A stretch of 64,000 nt of DNA from Tranquillimonas rosea (GTDB lineage Bacteria; Pseudomonadota; Alphaproteobacteria; Rhodobacterales; Rhodobacteraceae). A model generated the notes under the pieces. That model was not told the DNA's origin. It made no database searches and saw nothing but the letters and a program-made list of their open reading frames with translations. Made by a program: the position numbers and the translations under genes. Numbering within the stretch: position 1 is the first letter of the stretch; every line of letters begins with the position of its first letter. Of the stretch, positions 36,330 through 44,690 are shown one piece after another. The stretch covers positions 186,001 to 250,000 of the forward strand of contig NZ_FOGU01000002.1 of assembly GCF_900111315.1 (NCBI RefSeq). The letters run 5' to 3'.

Positions 36330-37097
36330 TCAGACGCTGGTGGTCATGCCGCCGTCGACGAAAAGCGTCTGGCCGGTGACGAAGCTCGCCGCCTGGCTCG
36401 ACAGGTAGACCGCCGTGCCGACCAGCTCTTCTACATTGCCCCAGCGCGCGGCGGGTGTGCGCTTTTCGAGCCAGGCGGTGAAGTCGGCGTCCTCGGTCAG
36501 CGCCTTGTTCAGCGGCGTCTTGAAATATCCCGGCGCCAGCGCGTTGACGCGCAGGCCGTGGCGCGCCCAGTCCGTCGACATGCCGCGCGTCAGGTTGCGC
36601 ACGGCGCCCTTGGTGGCGGTGTAGGGGGCGATGCCGGGCCTTGCCAGCTCGGCCTGGACCGAGGCGATGTTGATGATCCGGCCCTCGCCCTTGGCGATCA
36701 TGCCCGGCGCCACGGCCTTCGAGACGTGGAACAGGCTCGTGACGTTGGTCGCAATCAGCCGGTCCCAGGCCTCTTCGGGGAACTCCTCCAGCGGCGCGCG
36801 GTGCTGGATGCCGGCATTGTTGATCAGGATGTCGATCGTGCCGTGGTCCCGCTCGATCGCGACGATGCCGGCCTTGACGGCTTCGGGGTCGGTCACGTCG
36901 AAGGCGGCATAGGACACGGTCAGGCCGTCGGCGCGGAACGCCTCGGCCGCCTCGGCCAGCGTGTTTTCGGTGCGGCCGTTCAGGATCACCTCGGCGCCGT
37001 GCTCGGCCAGCCCGCGGGCCAGCGCGCGGCCGATCCCGCCGCTCGAGCCGGTCACCAGCGCACGCTTGCCCGTCAGGTCGAAAAGGGGACTCGTCAT
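36330..37097 (-). CDS. Gluconate 5-dehydrogenase-like short-chain dehydrogenase
   Basis: This 255-residue classical SDR has cofactor site TGSSGGIGRAL, NNAG, catalytic Ser in NIASVQ and YTATK pair, and the C-terminal FVTGQTLFVDGGMT. Residues such as NNAGIQHRAPLEEFPEEAWDRLI closely resemble IdnO/Gno, which interconverts 5-ketogluconate and gluconate with NADP(H). It is the last gene of an operon with a TRAP carrier and gluconate kinase, which supports that role. The ATG at 37097 has GGAG 9 bases upstream. Confidence 0.85.
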   Translation of the reverse strand: MTSPLFDLTGKRALVTGSSGGIGRALARGLAEHGAEVILNGRTENTLAEAAEAFRADGLTVSYAAFDVTDPEAVKAGIVAIERDHGTIDILINNAGIQHRAPLEEFPEEAWDRLIATNVTSLFHVSKAVAPGMIAKGEGRIINIASVQAELARPGIAPYTATKGAVRNLTRGMSTDWARHGLRVNALAPGYFKTPLNKALTEDADFTAWLEKRTPAARWGNVEELVGTAVYLSSQAASFVTGQTLFVDGGMTTSV

Positions 37098-37129
37098 CTG
37101 TGTTCGCTCCAAGTCGTTTCAGGTTTGGC

Positions 37130-39043
37130 TCAGCCCAGCAGGTCCCACAGGCCGAGCGTCAGGAAGGGCAGCATGTCCAGCAGCAGGATCACGCCCAGGA
37201 TGGCGACGATGAACGGGATCACCGCCCGGAACACGAGGCCCGGCTGCACCTTGGCGATCTGTGACGACACGAAGACCAGGATACCTACCGGGGGCGTCAC
37301 GCCGCCGAGCTGCAGGTTGATGATCATGATGATGCCGACCTGCACGGGATCGACGCCGAAATTCGCCAGCACCGGCATGAACAGCGGCGCGGTGATCAGC
37401 ATCGCCGGCGTCAGGTCCAGGAACATGCCGACCCCGAACAGCACGACGTTCATCGCCAGCAGCACCAGGATGCGGCTGTCGGCGACGGTGCTGACCCAGG
37501 CGATCAGCGTCTGCGGCACCTGCTCGGCGATCAGGATCCAGGCGAAGGGCGCCGAGGCGGCGATCAGGAAGGCCACCGTCGCGGCCTCGACCGAGCATTC
37601 GCGGAAGTTGGTGTAGAAGTCGGGCCAGGAATAGGCGTTGAACACGATCTTCCCCAGCAGGAAGACATAGAACAGCGTCATCACGCCCGCCTCGGTGGCC
37701 GTCGTCACGCCGAAGCGGATGCCGCCCAGCACGACGATCACCACGATCAGCACCGGGATCGCGCGCAGGAACGTGCGCCAGACCTCGGAATAGGGCGCCC
37801 GCGCCTTGGCGCTTTCGTAGTTGCGGCGGCGTGCGATGATGTAGGCCGTCAGCATCAGTGCCGCGGCCAGGACGATGCCGGGCACGACACCGCCGATGAA
37901 GAGCTGCGCGATCGACACGTCGACGACCGACGCGAAGACCAGCATCGCGATCGCCGGCGGCACCACGTTCGGCAGCAGCGACGAGGCCGCGGTGATCGCG
38001 CACGAGAACGGCGCCGAATAGCCGCGCTTGACCATCTCGGGCACGATGATCTTCGTCGTGCTCGCCGCGTCCGCGCTGGTCGAGCCCGACACGCCGCCCA
38101 GCATCAGACTGTTGAGCACGTTGACATGGGCCAGACCGCCGCGGAAATGGCCGACGAGGCTGTTGGCAAAGTCGATCAGCCGGCTCGACAGCCCGCCCAG
38201 CGTCAGCAGGTAGCCCGCCGACAGGAAGAACGGGATCGCCAGCAGGATGAACTTGCCGGCCCCGGCGACCGCGTTCTGCATCACCGCCGGCGCGGGCAGC
38301 ATGCCGCCGGTCCAGGTGGTGACCATGACGCTGGCGATCAGGCAGAAGCTCACCGGCACACCCAGCAGCAGCAGCACGAAGAACGCACCCAGCATCACCA
38401 CGCTGGGCGAGGCGCCGCCCAGAAGCGGCATCAGCGCGCCGCCCTCCAGCGCGAAATAGGCCGCGACCGACAGGGCCAGCCCCGCCAGCCGGTGCACCCG
38501 CGAGGCGGAGCGCGCCACGTCGTTCGTGAGATAGAGGAAGGCCCCGATCACGCCCGCCGCCGGGATCACCGCATAGCGCAGCGCGTTGGGCCATTGCAGG
38601 CTGGCGCTGGTGCCGCCGACCATCTGCGACAGCTCGATCCCCTTGGTGACGAACATCAACAACGTCAGGAAGATCGCGCCGTCCCGCACGATGGCCAGCG
38701 CGTCCCGCGCGCGGCCCTTCAACGCGTTCGAGAGAAAGGTCATCGCCACGTGGCCGTGCCGGCCGATCGCCACGGCCGCGCCCAGGAAGATCAGCCAGGT
38801 GAACGCCCAGATCGCGAACTCCTCGGACCAGGACAGCGCGTCGTTGAAGACGTATCGGCTGATGACGCCGGCCAGCACCACCACCGACATCGCCGACAGC
38901 ACGACGAAGCAGAAGCCGGAGACGATGCGGTCCACGGCCCAATGGGCGATATCCACGTTGCGCTTCCAGCCCGGCTGGAACGGCGCGTCGGCAGGTTCGC
39001 GCCCGGCCGACTCGGGGAATTCGGGATGATGCTCGTGGTCCAT
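37130..39043 (-). CDS. TRAP transporter fused small/large permease (DctQ-DctM)
   Basis: This 637-residue membrane protein joins a four-helix DctQ domain (residues about 30-200, with SRYVFNDALSWSEEFAIWAFTWLIFLG) to a DctM domain (about 215-635, with ANSLVGHFRGGLAHVNVLNSLMLGGVSGSTSADA and LQLGGVTPPVG). It uses the ion gradient to import the ligand of the binding protein encoded upstream. Fused QM proteins are a regular variant. The substrate is probably a sugar acid such as gluconate or 5-ketogluconate, from the neighbours. Confidence 0.93.
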   Translation of the reverse strand: MDHEHHPEFPESAGREPADAPFQPGWKRNVDIAHWAVDRIVSGFCFVVLSAMSVVVLAGVISRYVFNDALSWSEEFAIWAFTWLIFLGAAVAIGRHGHVAMTFLSNALKGRARDALAIVRDGAIFLTLLMFVTKGIELSQMVGGTSASLQWPNALRYAVIPAAGVIGAFLYLTNDVARSASRVHRLAGLALSVAAYFALEGGALMPLLGGASPSVVMLGAFFVLLLLGVPVSFCLIASVMVTTWTGGMLPAPAVMQNAVAGAGKFILLAIPFFLSAGYLLTLGGLSSRLIDFANSLVGHFRGGLAHVNVLNSLMLGGVSGSTSADAASTTKIIVPEMVKRGYSAPFSCAITAASSLLPNVVPPAIAMLVFASVVDVSIAQLFIGGVVPGIVLAAALMLTAYIIARRRNYESAKARAPYSEVWRTFLRAIPVLIVVIVVLGGIRFGVTTATEAGVMTLFYVFLLGKIVFNAYSWPDFYTNFRECSVEAATVAFLIAASAPFAWILIAEQVPQTLIAWVSTVADSRILVLLAMNVVLFGVGMFLDLTPAMLITAPLFMPVLANFGVDPVQVGIIMIINLQLGGVTPPVGILVFVSSQIAKVQPGLVFRAVIPFIVAILGVILLLDMLPFLTLGLWDLLG

Positions 39044-39067
39044 GGGTCCTCCCTCGAAAGCAGAGAA

Positions 39068-39090
39068 GCCGGCGGCAGGGCGCCGCCGGC
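39068..39090 (-). terminator. Intercistronic hairpin between TRAP binding protein and permease genes
   Basis: GCCGGCGGC (39068-39076) and GCCGCCGGC (39082-39090) form a perfect 9-bp stem with 5-base loop in the 71-base gap between the dctP stop and the dctQM start. It could stabilise the upstream mRNA end or cause partial termination, giving more binding protein than permease. Confidence 0.6.
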
Positions 39091-39114
39091 TGTCCTGTCA
39101 CGCCAAGGCCGGAA

Positions 39115-40101
39115 TCAGCTTTCCGGGTTGGCCTGCTCGATCACGTCCAGCAGGCTCTCGGCTTGCGGGATCTCCTGCGAGTACTTCTCGCGGACCGGGC
39201 TCATCTTCTCGATCCACGGCTGACGGTCGAGGTCGGAGACGACGGTGGCGCCTTCTTCCTCGGTCGCCGACAGCGCCTCTTCATCGGCCTCGGCCTGCAG
39301 CTCGGGCTGGGCCTGCTGGGCTTCGGCGGCGGCTTCCTCGACGGCAGTCTGGTACTCTTCGGGGAGCGACTCCCACCAGCTCTGCGACACGACCCAGCTG
39401 CCCATCGCGTAGATGTGGTTCAGCTTGGTGAAGTAGGGCGCGACCTCGTACCACTTCTCGTTCTCGTAGTTCGAGGCGGTGTTGTCGAAGAAGTCGACCA
39501 CGCCGGTCTGCATCGAGTTGTAGATCTCGGGCGCCGGGATCGGCACCGGGTTGGCGCCGGCGGTCTTCCACAGGTCGACGTGCAGGTCGCTCTGGATGAC
39601 GCGCATCTTCTTGCCCTCGACGTCGGCGGGCACCTTGATCTCGTCCTTGCTGATCAGCGCGCGCGCGCCGTTGGGCGTGAAGCCCAGCAGGTGAAAGCCG
39701 GCGTCGGCGAACTCGTCCTGCAGCTCCTCGGTCAGCGGTTCGTTGACGGCGACCGAGTGCGCGTCGCTCTCGAACACGAAGGGCAGGTCGAGCACCTGAA
39801 CCTCGGGCACCCACTGCGCCAGGACCGAGCTCGTCAGGATGCCGGCCTGGATCGAGCCCAGGCGGATGCCTTCGGCCGACTCGACCTCGCCGCCCAGCAG
39901 CGAGTTCGGGAACAGCTTGATCTCGACCGCGCCGTCGGTGCGCTCGGACACGCCGTCGGCGAATTGCTGGGCCGCGACGAATTTCGGGTTGCCCTCCGGC
40001 ACGTCGAGCGACAGCCGCGCGGTGAAGTCCTGCGCGACAGCGCTACCAGCCATCAGCGACAGCGCGACGGCGGTTCCCGTGGTAAGCGTGAAGGGTTTCA
40101 T
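39115..40101 (-). CDS. TRAP transporter solute-binding protein (DctP family)
   Basis: This 328-residue periplasmic protein has a signal peptide (MKPFTLTTGTAVALSLMAGSAVAQ) and DctP motifs: GRISLDVPEGNP-like opening, GEVESAEGIRLGSIQAG, the ligand-contact MRVIQSDLHVDLWKTAGANPVPIPAPEIYNSMQTGVVD with the carboxylate-binding Arg. GGAGG stands before the ATG at 40101. A sugar acid ligand is inferred from gntK and the SDR in the operon. Confidence 0.92.
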   Translation of the reverse strand: MKPFTLTTGTAVALSLMAGSAVAQDFTARLSLDVPEGNPKFVAAQQFADGVSERTDGAVEIKLFPNSLLGGEVESAEGIRLGSIQAGILTSSVLAQWVPEVQVLDLPFVFESDAHSVAVNEPLTEELQDEFADAGFHLLGFTPNGARALISKDEIKVPADVEGKKMRVIQSDLHVDLWKTAGANPVPIPAPEIYNSMQTGVVDFFDNTASNYENEKWYEVAPYFTKLNHIYAMGSWVVSQSWWESLPEEYQTAVEEAAAEAQQAQPELQAEADEEALSATEEEGATVVSDLDRQPWIEKMSPVREKYSQEIPQAESLLDVIEQANPES

Positions 40102-40167
40102 TGGTCCTCCCAATTCAGGTCTGTGGGTTTCGGTCTGTGACGTCCGGTCGTGTCCGGTTCCGGGCGG

Positions 40168-40749
40168 TCACGCGCCCTTCGGGTCTCCGTCCGCTTCGCC
40201 CAGGCGCTCCCGCAGGCGCGCCGTCAGGGTGTCGAGGATGTCCTCGAGCGATCCGGAGACATCGATCGTGATCGGCCGTTCGTCCTCGGCCGGAAGCTCC
40301 AGCGCGGCGATCTGACTGTCGATCAGACCGGTCGGCATGAAATGTTCCCGCGCCGACATCCGTTCTTCGATGACGGGGCGCGGCGCGGTCAGGTGCACCA
40401 GAACGATGTTATTCAGGTCGCGGGCCAGACGGTCGCGATAGCGCCGCTTCAGCGCCGAACAGGTGATGACGACATCGCCCACCGCCTGCAGCTCCGTCGC
40501 CGCGGCGGCCAGCGCATCCAGCCAGGGCGCGCGCATCTCGTCCGAGAGCGGCGTGCCCGAAGACATCGCTTTCACGTTCTCCGGCGGATGATGGTCGTCG
40601 CCCTCGACGAAGGCGGCGCCAAGCCGGTGCGCCAGGTGCTGCGCGATCGTCGACTTCCCCGAGCCGCAGATCCCCGTCACGAGGATCGCAGCCGTGGGTC
40701 GGTCGGGCCGGGCGCCGTCTATCTGTGCCATGTCGCTGGTCTTGTTCAT
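40168..40749 (-). CDS. gntK: Gluconokinase
   Basis: This 193-residue P-loop kinase phosphorylates gluconate to 6-phosphogluconate. It has TGICGSGKST, EGDDHHPPENVKAMSSGTPLSDEMRAPWL and TCSALKRRYRDRLAR, all typical of GntK. The ATG at 40749 is chosen; a further ATG at 40779 lies on top of the operator and is unlikely. It is the first gene of the minus-strand operon and is divergent from the LacI-type regulator. Confidence 0.93.
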   Translation of the reverse strand: MNKTSDMAQIDGARPDRPTAAILVTGICGSGKSTIAQHLAHRLGAAFVEGDDHHPPENVKAMSSGTPLSDEMRAPWLDALAAAATELQAVGDVVITCSALKRRYRDRLARDLNNIVLVHLTAPRPVIEERMSAREHFMPTGLIDSQIAALELPAEDERPITIDVSGSLEDILDTLTARLRERLGEADGDPKGA

Positions 40750-40763
40750 GTGCTGCACCTTAA

Positions 40764-40786
40764 ATGACAGCGTTTTCATAAGTCAA
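40764..40786 (-). promoter_or_regulatory. LacI-type operator and -35 box of the gluconate operon
   Basis: ATGACAGCGTTTTCAT (40764-40779) is a 16-base imperfect palindrome centred on CG (six of eight positions symmetric), the usual shape of a LacI-family operator. Next to it, a minus-strand TTGACT (40786-40781) can act as -35 box, so a bound repressor would cover the promoter spacer. The divergent regulator gene starts 50 bases away. Confidence 0.6.
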
Positions 40787-40827
40787 TCGTGTCTGGATAA
40801 TTGCGCATTCCCCTGTATTCTCCGCCT

Positions 40828-41853
40828 ATGTGCCCGACGGGAAACAAAAAGACGCCGACGCTGGCGGACGTCGCAGAGGCTGCAAATGTAAGCGCGGTCA
40901 CGGTTTCCCGCTTTTTCCGCCACCCCGAGAAGGTCTCGGAGGCGGCGCGCGGGCGAATCGAACAGGCGGTCTCGGAGCTGGGCTATGCGCCCAACGCCGC
41001 CGCCTCGGCTTTGGCGTCGCGGCGCACCAACATCATCGGCCTCCTTGTGCCGTCGCTGACCAACAACGTGTTCAACGACGTGCTCAGCGGCGCGTTCGAC
41101 GAGGTGCAGGGCACACCGTATTCCATCCAGATCGGCAATTACCGCTATCGCCCGTCCGAGGAAGAGGCGCTGATTCGCACCTTCCTCCACCAGAAGCCGC
41201 TGGGCCTCGTGATCGCGGGCGGAAACCAGACCCCGGCGGCGGCCGAAATGCTGCGCGCCGCCGATTGCCGCATCGTGCAGATCATGGACACGGAGATCGA
41301 CGGCATCGACATGGTGCTGGGCCTGTCGCACACCGAGGCCGCCGAAGCCGCCGTGCGGCACCTGCGTGAGCGCGGCTACCAACGCATCGGCTTTCTCGGC
41401 GCCCGCATGGACCCGCGCTCGCAGAACCGTCTGGCGGGCTATCACCGGGCGGTCGCAGACCTTGACGATCCGACCGACAGCCGCGTGTTCACCACGCCCG
41501 AGGCCTCGTCCACCGAGCTGGGCGGACGGCTCCTGTCGGACCTCCTGGCCGCGATGCCCGACACCGACGCGGTGTTCTGCAACAACGACGACCTCGCCGC
41601 CGGGGCGCTGTTCGAATGTCAGCGCCGCGGCATGCGCGTGCCCGACCGGCTGGCGATCTGCGGCTTCAACGATCTCGAGATGATGGCGCAGACCTGTCCG
41701 CCGATCTCGTCGGTGCGGATCTTCCGGCACGAGATGGGCCGCCGCTCCGTGCGCCTGATGATCGAGGCCGTCGCGGGCGCCGGGGTGGAGCGTGGCCTGC
41801 GTGAGGATTTGGGCTTCGAGATCGTGGAACGCGCCTCGACCCGCCCGCGCTGA
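40828..41853 (+). CDS. LacI-family repressor, GntR-like gluconate regulator
   Basis: The 341-residue regulator has a helix-turn-helix (TLADVAEAANVSAVTVSRFFRHPEKVS), the hinge YAPNAAASALASRRTN and a periplasmic-binding-protein-like ligand domain (IIGLLVPSLTNNVFND). The sequence resembles the gluconate repressor branch of LacI (GntR of gammaproteobacteria). The divergent gntK-TRAP-SDR operon with a LacI-type operator makes it the probable local regulator. The ATG at 40828 is used; an in-frame TTG at 40801 is possible. Confidence 0.88.
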   Translation: MCPTGNKKTPTLADVAEAANVSAVTVSRFFRHPEKVSEAARGRIEQAVSELGYAPNAAASALASRRTNIIGLLVPSLTNNVFNDVLSGAFDEVQGTPYSIQIGNYRYRPSEEEALIRTFLHQKPLGLVIAGGNQTPAAAEMLRAADCRIVQIMDTEIDGIDMVLGLSHTEAAEAAVRHLRERGYQRIGFLGARMDPRSQNRLAGYHRAVADLDDPTDSRVFTTPEASSTELGGRLLSDLLAAMPDTDAVFCNNDDLAAGALFECQRRGMRVPDRLAICGFNDLEMMAQTCPPISSVRIFRHEMGRRSVRLMIEAVAGAGVERGLREDLGFEIVERASTRPR

Positions 41854-41856
41854 CAT

Positions 41857-41897
41857 GTGCAGACGCCCGGTGCACGGCCTGTGCACGCGCGGTGCAC
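41857..41897 (+). repeat. GTGCA(C) array with 11-base spacing
   Basis: GTGCA occurs at 41857, 41870, 41881 and 41892; the last three are GTGCACG and lie exactly 11 bases apart, one helical turn. The array fills the gap after the regulator stop and lies 90-130 bases upstream of the molbindin gene. It looks like a multi-site operator, but no matching protein is assigned. Confidence 0.5.
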
Positions 41898-41985
41898 GGT
41901 TCGTGACACCCGTTTCCGCCGATTGAAGGGCGGAGTGGGGAGTGGTCGGATGGGGGCGCCACGCACAACCGGAAAGGGAACGCAC

Positions 41986-42198
41986 ATGAAACTCAGCGCA
42001 CGCAACCAGCTGAAGGGAACGATCGTCGGGATCGAGACGGGCGCGGTCAATTCGACCGTCCGGATCGACGTCGGCGGCGGCACCGTCATCACCTCGATGA
42101 TCACCAACGAGGCGGTGAAAGAGCTTGGCCTGAAGGAAGGCGGCACTGCCCACGCGGTGATCAAGGCGTCGGACGTGATGGTCGCCGCAGGGGACTGA
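41986..42198 (+). CDS. Molbindin-type molybdate-binding (TOBE/Mop) protein
   Basis: This 70-residue protein is a single Mop domain (MKLSARNQLKGTIVGIETGAVNSTV and TSMITNEAVKELGLKEGGTAHAVIKASDVMVA). Family members assemble into hexamers that bind and store molybdate or tungstate in the cytoplasm. GGAAAGGGAA precedes the ATG at 41986. It is monocistronic; no molybdate transporter genes adjoin it. Confidence 0.93.
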   Translation: MKLSARNQLKGTIVGIETGAVNSTVRIDVGGGTVITSMITNEAVKELGLKEGGTAHAVIKASDVMVAAGD

Positions 42199-42251
42199 TC
42201 CGGCGCTCCGGAGCGACTCGCCCTAGGGTGGTGCGCCACGCAAAGTTCAGG

Positions 42252-42266
42252 GAATTGCCACAATTC
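42252..42266 (+). promoter_or_regulatory. Operator-like inverted repeat upstream of the first small basic protein
   Basis: GAATTG (42252-42257) and CAATTC (42261-42266) are perfect inverted halves around CCA, in the 186-base gap 42199-42384. This stretch is more AT-rich than its surroundings and likely contains the promoter of the small gene at 42385. No regulator is known. Confidence 0.35.
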
Positions 42267-42384
42267 AGGCGCGATGCGACCATTAATTCGCCACCACCTT
42301 CGAACAGATCTATACAAAGTCGGCTATTGTGGCCGCGACAAGAACAACCGATGGGGCTTCGCCCCGCAGATCGAGGATACAGAG

Positions 42385-42555
42385 ATGTCCGACCTGATGG
42401 CGAAAGCCCGCGCGAACCGCACCCGAGCCCTCGCCACACGCGCCGCGCGACAAGAGGGGCGTGTCGAATCTCTCAATGATCGCAACATCTTCGCCGGCAA
42501 GTGGACCGAGTCCGCGATGGTGTTCACCTCGGAGCGGGCGCGCAAGGCCAGCTGA
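42385..42555 (+). CDS. Small basic protein, unknown function
   Basis: This 56-residue, Arg/Ala-rich protein starts MSDLMAKARANRTRALATRA and ends SERARKAS. It has no cysteine and no membrane segment; the first half should be helical. GAGGATACAG gives a usable ribosome binding site. No family is recognised. A second small basic gene lies 212 bases downstream. The clear start signal and own upstream region argue for a real gene. Confidence 0.6.
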   Translation: MSDLMAKARANRTRALATRAARQEGRVESLNDRNIFAGKWTESAMVFTSERARKAS

Positions 42556-42570
42556 TCTTCACTCGCGGAT

Positions 42571-42591
42571 GGCGGGAGATGTCCTCCCGCC
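42571..42591 (+). terminator. Hairpin after the first small basic protein
   Basis: GGCGGGAG (42571-42578) and CTCCCGCC (42584-42591) form a perfect 8-bp stem with 5-base loop, 15 bases beyond the stop at 42555. No T-tract follows. A stronger terminator is at 42622. Confidence 0.4.
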
Positions 42592-42621
42592 CGCTGTCCG
42601 ATGCCGGGCTTCCGGCAAGAC

Positions 42622-42661
42622 CTGCCCGACCCGCGACTGGCGGGCCGGGCAGCGTCGTTTT
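42622..42661 (+). terminator. Rho-independent terminator
   Basis: A 13-bp stem with one mismatch (42622-42634 with 42640-42652), loop GACTG, is followed by CGTCGTTTT. This is the best intrinsic terminator in the window and separates the two small basic genes. The remaining bases up to 42767 should hold the promoter of the second gene. Confidence 0.75.
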
Positions 42662-42767
42662 GGGCAGCTCCCCGCCGGTCGTGGAACCGGCCGGGAACGC
42701 GTCGGGCACTGTCGGGGTTGACGGGCAGATGCGGCCCAGGACGCCGCCCGGACCAAGGAGAGCCGAG

Positions 42768-42929
42768 ATGTCGATCATGAGCTTCGCGAAAAAGGCCCTG
42801 TCGACCGCCGCCCGGTCGAAGATGAGCAACCGCCCCGTGCATAGCCGCCCGGTCAAGCGGACGAGCTCGCCGAAACAGGCGGCCGCCCGCACTGCGGTGC
42901 GCCACGTCAGCAAGGCCTTGAAGAAGTAA
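42768..42929 (+). CDS. Small very basic protein, unknown function
   Basis: This 53-residue protein contains many Lys, Arg and Ser and almost no acidic residues (MSIMSFAKKALSTAARSKMSNRP start, HVSKALKK end). A strong AAGGAG lies 7 bases before the ATG at 42768, and an intrinsic terminator follows at 42954, so this is a complete stand-alone transcription unit. Nucleic-acid binding is a guess from charge alone; no family is recognised. Confidence 0.65.
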   Translation: MSIMSFAKKALSTAARSKMSNRPVHSRPVKRTSSPKQAAARTAVRHVSKALKK

Positions 42930-42953
42930 TAGTGTGATCTGGTTACGAGTTTT

Positions 42954-42990
42954 GGCGTCCGGCCCCCGCGGCCGGGCGCCATTGCTTTCG
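42954..42990 (+). terminator. Rho-independent terminator
   Basis: An 11-bp stem including one G-U pair (42954-42964 with 42970-42980) has loop CCCGC and is followed by ATTGCTTTCG. It ends the small basic gene and may also serve the convergent ettA transcript. Confidence 0.65.
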
Positions 42991-43034
42991 CGGCAGCCAT
43001 CGGCGCCCCGGCGAACCGAGGCGCCGACCAGGGC

Positions 43035-44690
43035 TCAGCGTGCGAACTTCTTGTATTTCACGCGCTTGGGCTCCAGCGCATCGGGGCCGAGCCGCTTTTT
43101 CTTGTCTTCCTCGTAATCGGCGAAGTTGCCCTCGAACCATTCCACATGCGCCTCGCCCTCGAAGGCCAGGATGTGCGTGCAGATCCGGTCGAGGAAGAAG
43201 CGGTCGTGCGAGATCACGACGGCGCAGCCCGCGAAATCCACCAGAGCGTCCTCGAGCGCGCGCAGCGTCTCGACGTCGAGGTCGTTCGTCGGCTCGTCAA
43301 GGAGCAGGACGTTGCCGCCGGATTTCAGCAGCTTGGCCATGTGCACCCGGTTGCGCTCACCGCCCGACAGCAGGCCGACCTTCTTCTGCTGGTCGCCGCC
43401 CTTGAAGTTGAACGCCGAGCAATAGGCGCGCGAGTTCATCTGCGCGGTGCCCAGCTGGATCACCTCGCCGCCGCCGGAGATCTCTTCCCAGACGGTCTTG
43501 TCCGCGTCGAGCGCGTCGCGCGACTGGTCGACATAGGACATCTCGACCGTGTCGCCCCAGTCGATCATGCCGGCATCGGGTTCGTCCTGGCCGGTCAGCA
43601 TGCGGAACAGCGTCGACTTGCCGGCGCCGTTCGGGCCGATCACGCCCACGATGCCGCCCGGCGGCAGGGAAAAGCTGAGATCCTCGATCAGCAGCTTGTC
43701 GCCCATCGCCTTCCGCACGCCCTCGACCTCGACCACCTTGGAGCCAAGCCGCGGGCCGTTCGGGATGATGATCTGCGCGTTCTGGATCTTCTCGCGCTCG
43801 GACTGGTTCGCCAGATCCTCGTAGGCGTTGATCCGCGCCTTCTGCTTGGCCTGCCGCGCCTTGGCGCCCTGCCGGATCCACTCGAGTTCGCGGGCAAGAG
43901 TCTTTTGCCGCGACTTGTCCTCGCGCGCCTCCTGCTCCAGCCGCTTGGCCTTCTGTTCGAGCCAGGCGGTATAGTTGCCCTCGTAGGGGATGCCGCGCCC
44001 GCGATCGAGCTCGAGGATCCAGCCGGTGATGTCGTCCAGGAAATACCGGTCGTGGGTGACGATCAGGATCGTCCCCTTGTAGTTGATCAGGTGCTGCTGA
44101 AGCCAGGCGATCGTCTCGGCGTCGAGGTGGTTCGTCGGCTCGTCCAGCAGCAGCATGTCGGGCGCTTCCAACAGCAGCTTGCACAGCGCCACGCGCCGCT
44201 TTTCGCCACCCGACAGCGTATCGACCTGCGCATCGTCCGGCGGGCAGCGCAGCGCCTCCATCGCGATATCGATCTGGGCGTCGAGATCCCAAAGGTTCTC
44301 GGAGTCGATCTCGTCCTGCAGCTTGGCCATCTCCTCGGCCGTCTCGTCCGAGTAGTTCATGGCCAGCTCGTTGAACCGCTCGAGCTTGGCGCGCTTGCCG
44401 GCGACGCCTTCCATGACGTTGCCGCGCACGTCGAGCGCGGGATCCAGCTCGGGCTCCTGCGGGAGATAGCCGACGCGGGCGCCCTCGGCGGCCCAGGCCT
44501 CGCCAGTGTAGTCGGTGTCGAGCCCGGCAATGATCCGCAGCAGCGTGGACTTGCCCGCGCCGTTAACGCCCACGACGCCGATCTTCACGCCGGGCAGGAA
44601 GTTCAGGCGGATGTTTTCGAAGGTCTTCTTGCCGCCGGGATAGGTCTTGGAGACGCCATCCATGTGGTAGACGAACTGATAGGCTGCCAT
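43035..44690 (-). CDS. ettA: Energy-dependent translational throttle protein (ABC-F)
   Basis: This 551-residue soluble ABC-F protein has two ATPase domains (GVNGAGKST with LSGGEKRRVAL; GPNGAGKST with LSGGERNRVHMAKLL). The linker between them is arm-like and Lys/Arg-rich. The start QFVYHMDGVSKTYPGGKKTFENI and the overall layout match EttA, which binds the ribosomal E site and gates the first steps of elongation according to ATP level. It is monocistronic and divergent from the AI-2E family gene. Confidence 0.96.
   Translation of the reverse strand: MAAYQFVYHMDGVSKTYPGGKKTFENIRLNFLPGVKIGVVGVNGAGKSTLLRIIAGLDTDYTGEAWAAEGARVGYLPQEPELDPALDVRGNVMEGVAGKRAKLERFNELAMNYSDETAEEMAKLQDEIDSENLWDLDAQIDIAMEALRCPPDDAQVDTLSGGEKRRVALCKLLLEAPDMLLLDEPTNHLDAETIAWLQQHLINYKGTILIVTHDRYFLDDITGWILELDRGRGIPYEGNYTAWLEQKAKRLEQEAREDKSRQKTLARELEWIRQGAKARQAKQKARINAYEDLANQSEREKIQNAQIIIPNGPRLGSKVVEVEGVRKAMGDKLLIEDLSFSLPPGGIVGVIGPNGAGKSTLFRMLTGQDEPDAGMIDWGDTVEMSYVDQSRDALDADKTVWEEISGGGEVIQLGTAQMNSRAYCSAFNFKGGDQQKKVGLLSGGERNRVHMAKLLKSGGNVLLLDEPTNDLDVETLRALEDALVDFAGCAVVISHDRFFLDRICTHILAFEGEAHVEWFEGNFADYEEDKKKRLGPDALEPKRVKYKKFAR

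Noticed and set aside
42199-42220. Palindrome CGCTCCGGAGCG after the molbindin gene as terminator
   Set aside because: It has no loop and no T-tract; only a 4-bp stem could form.
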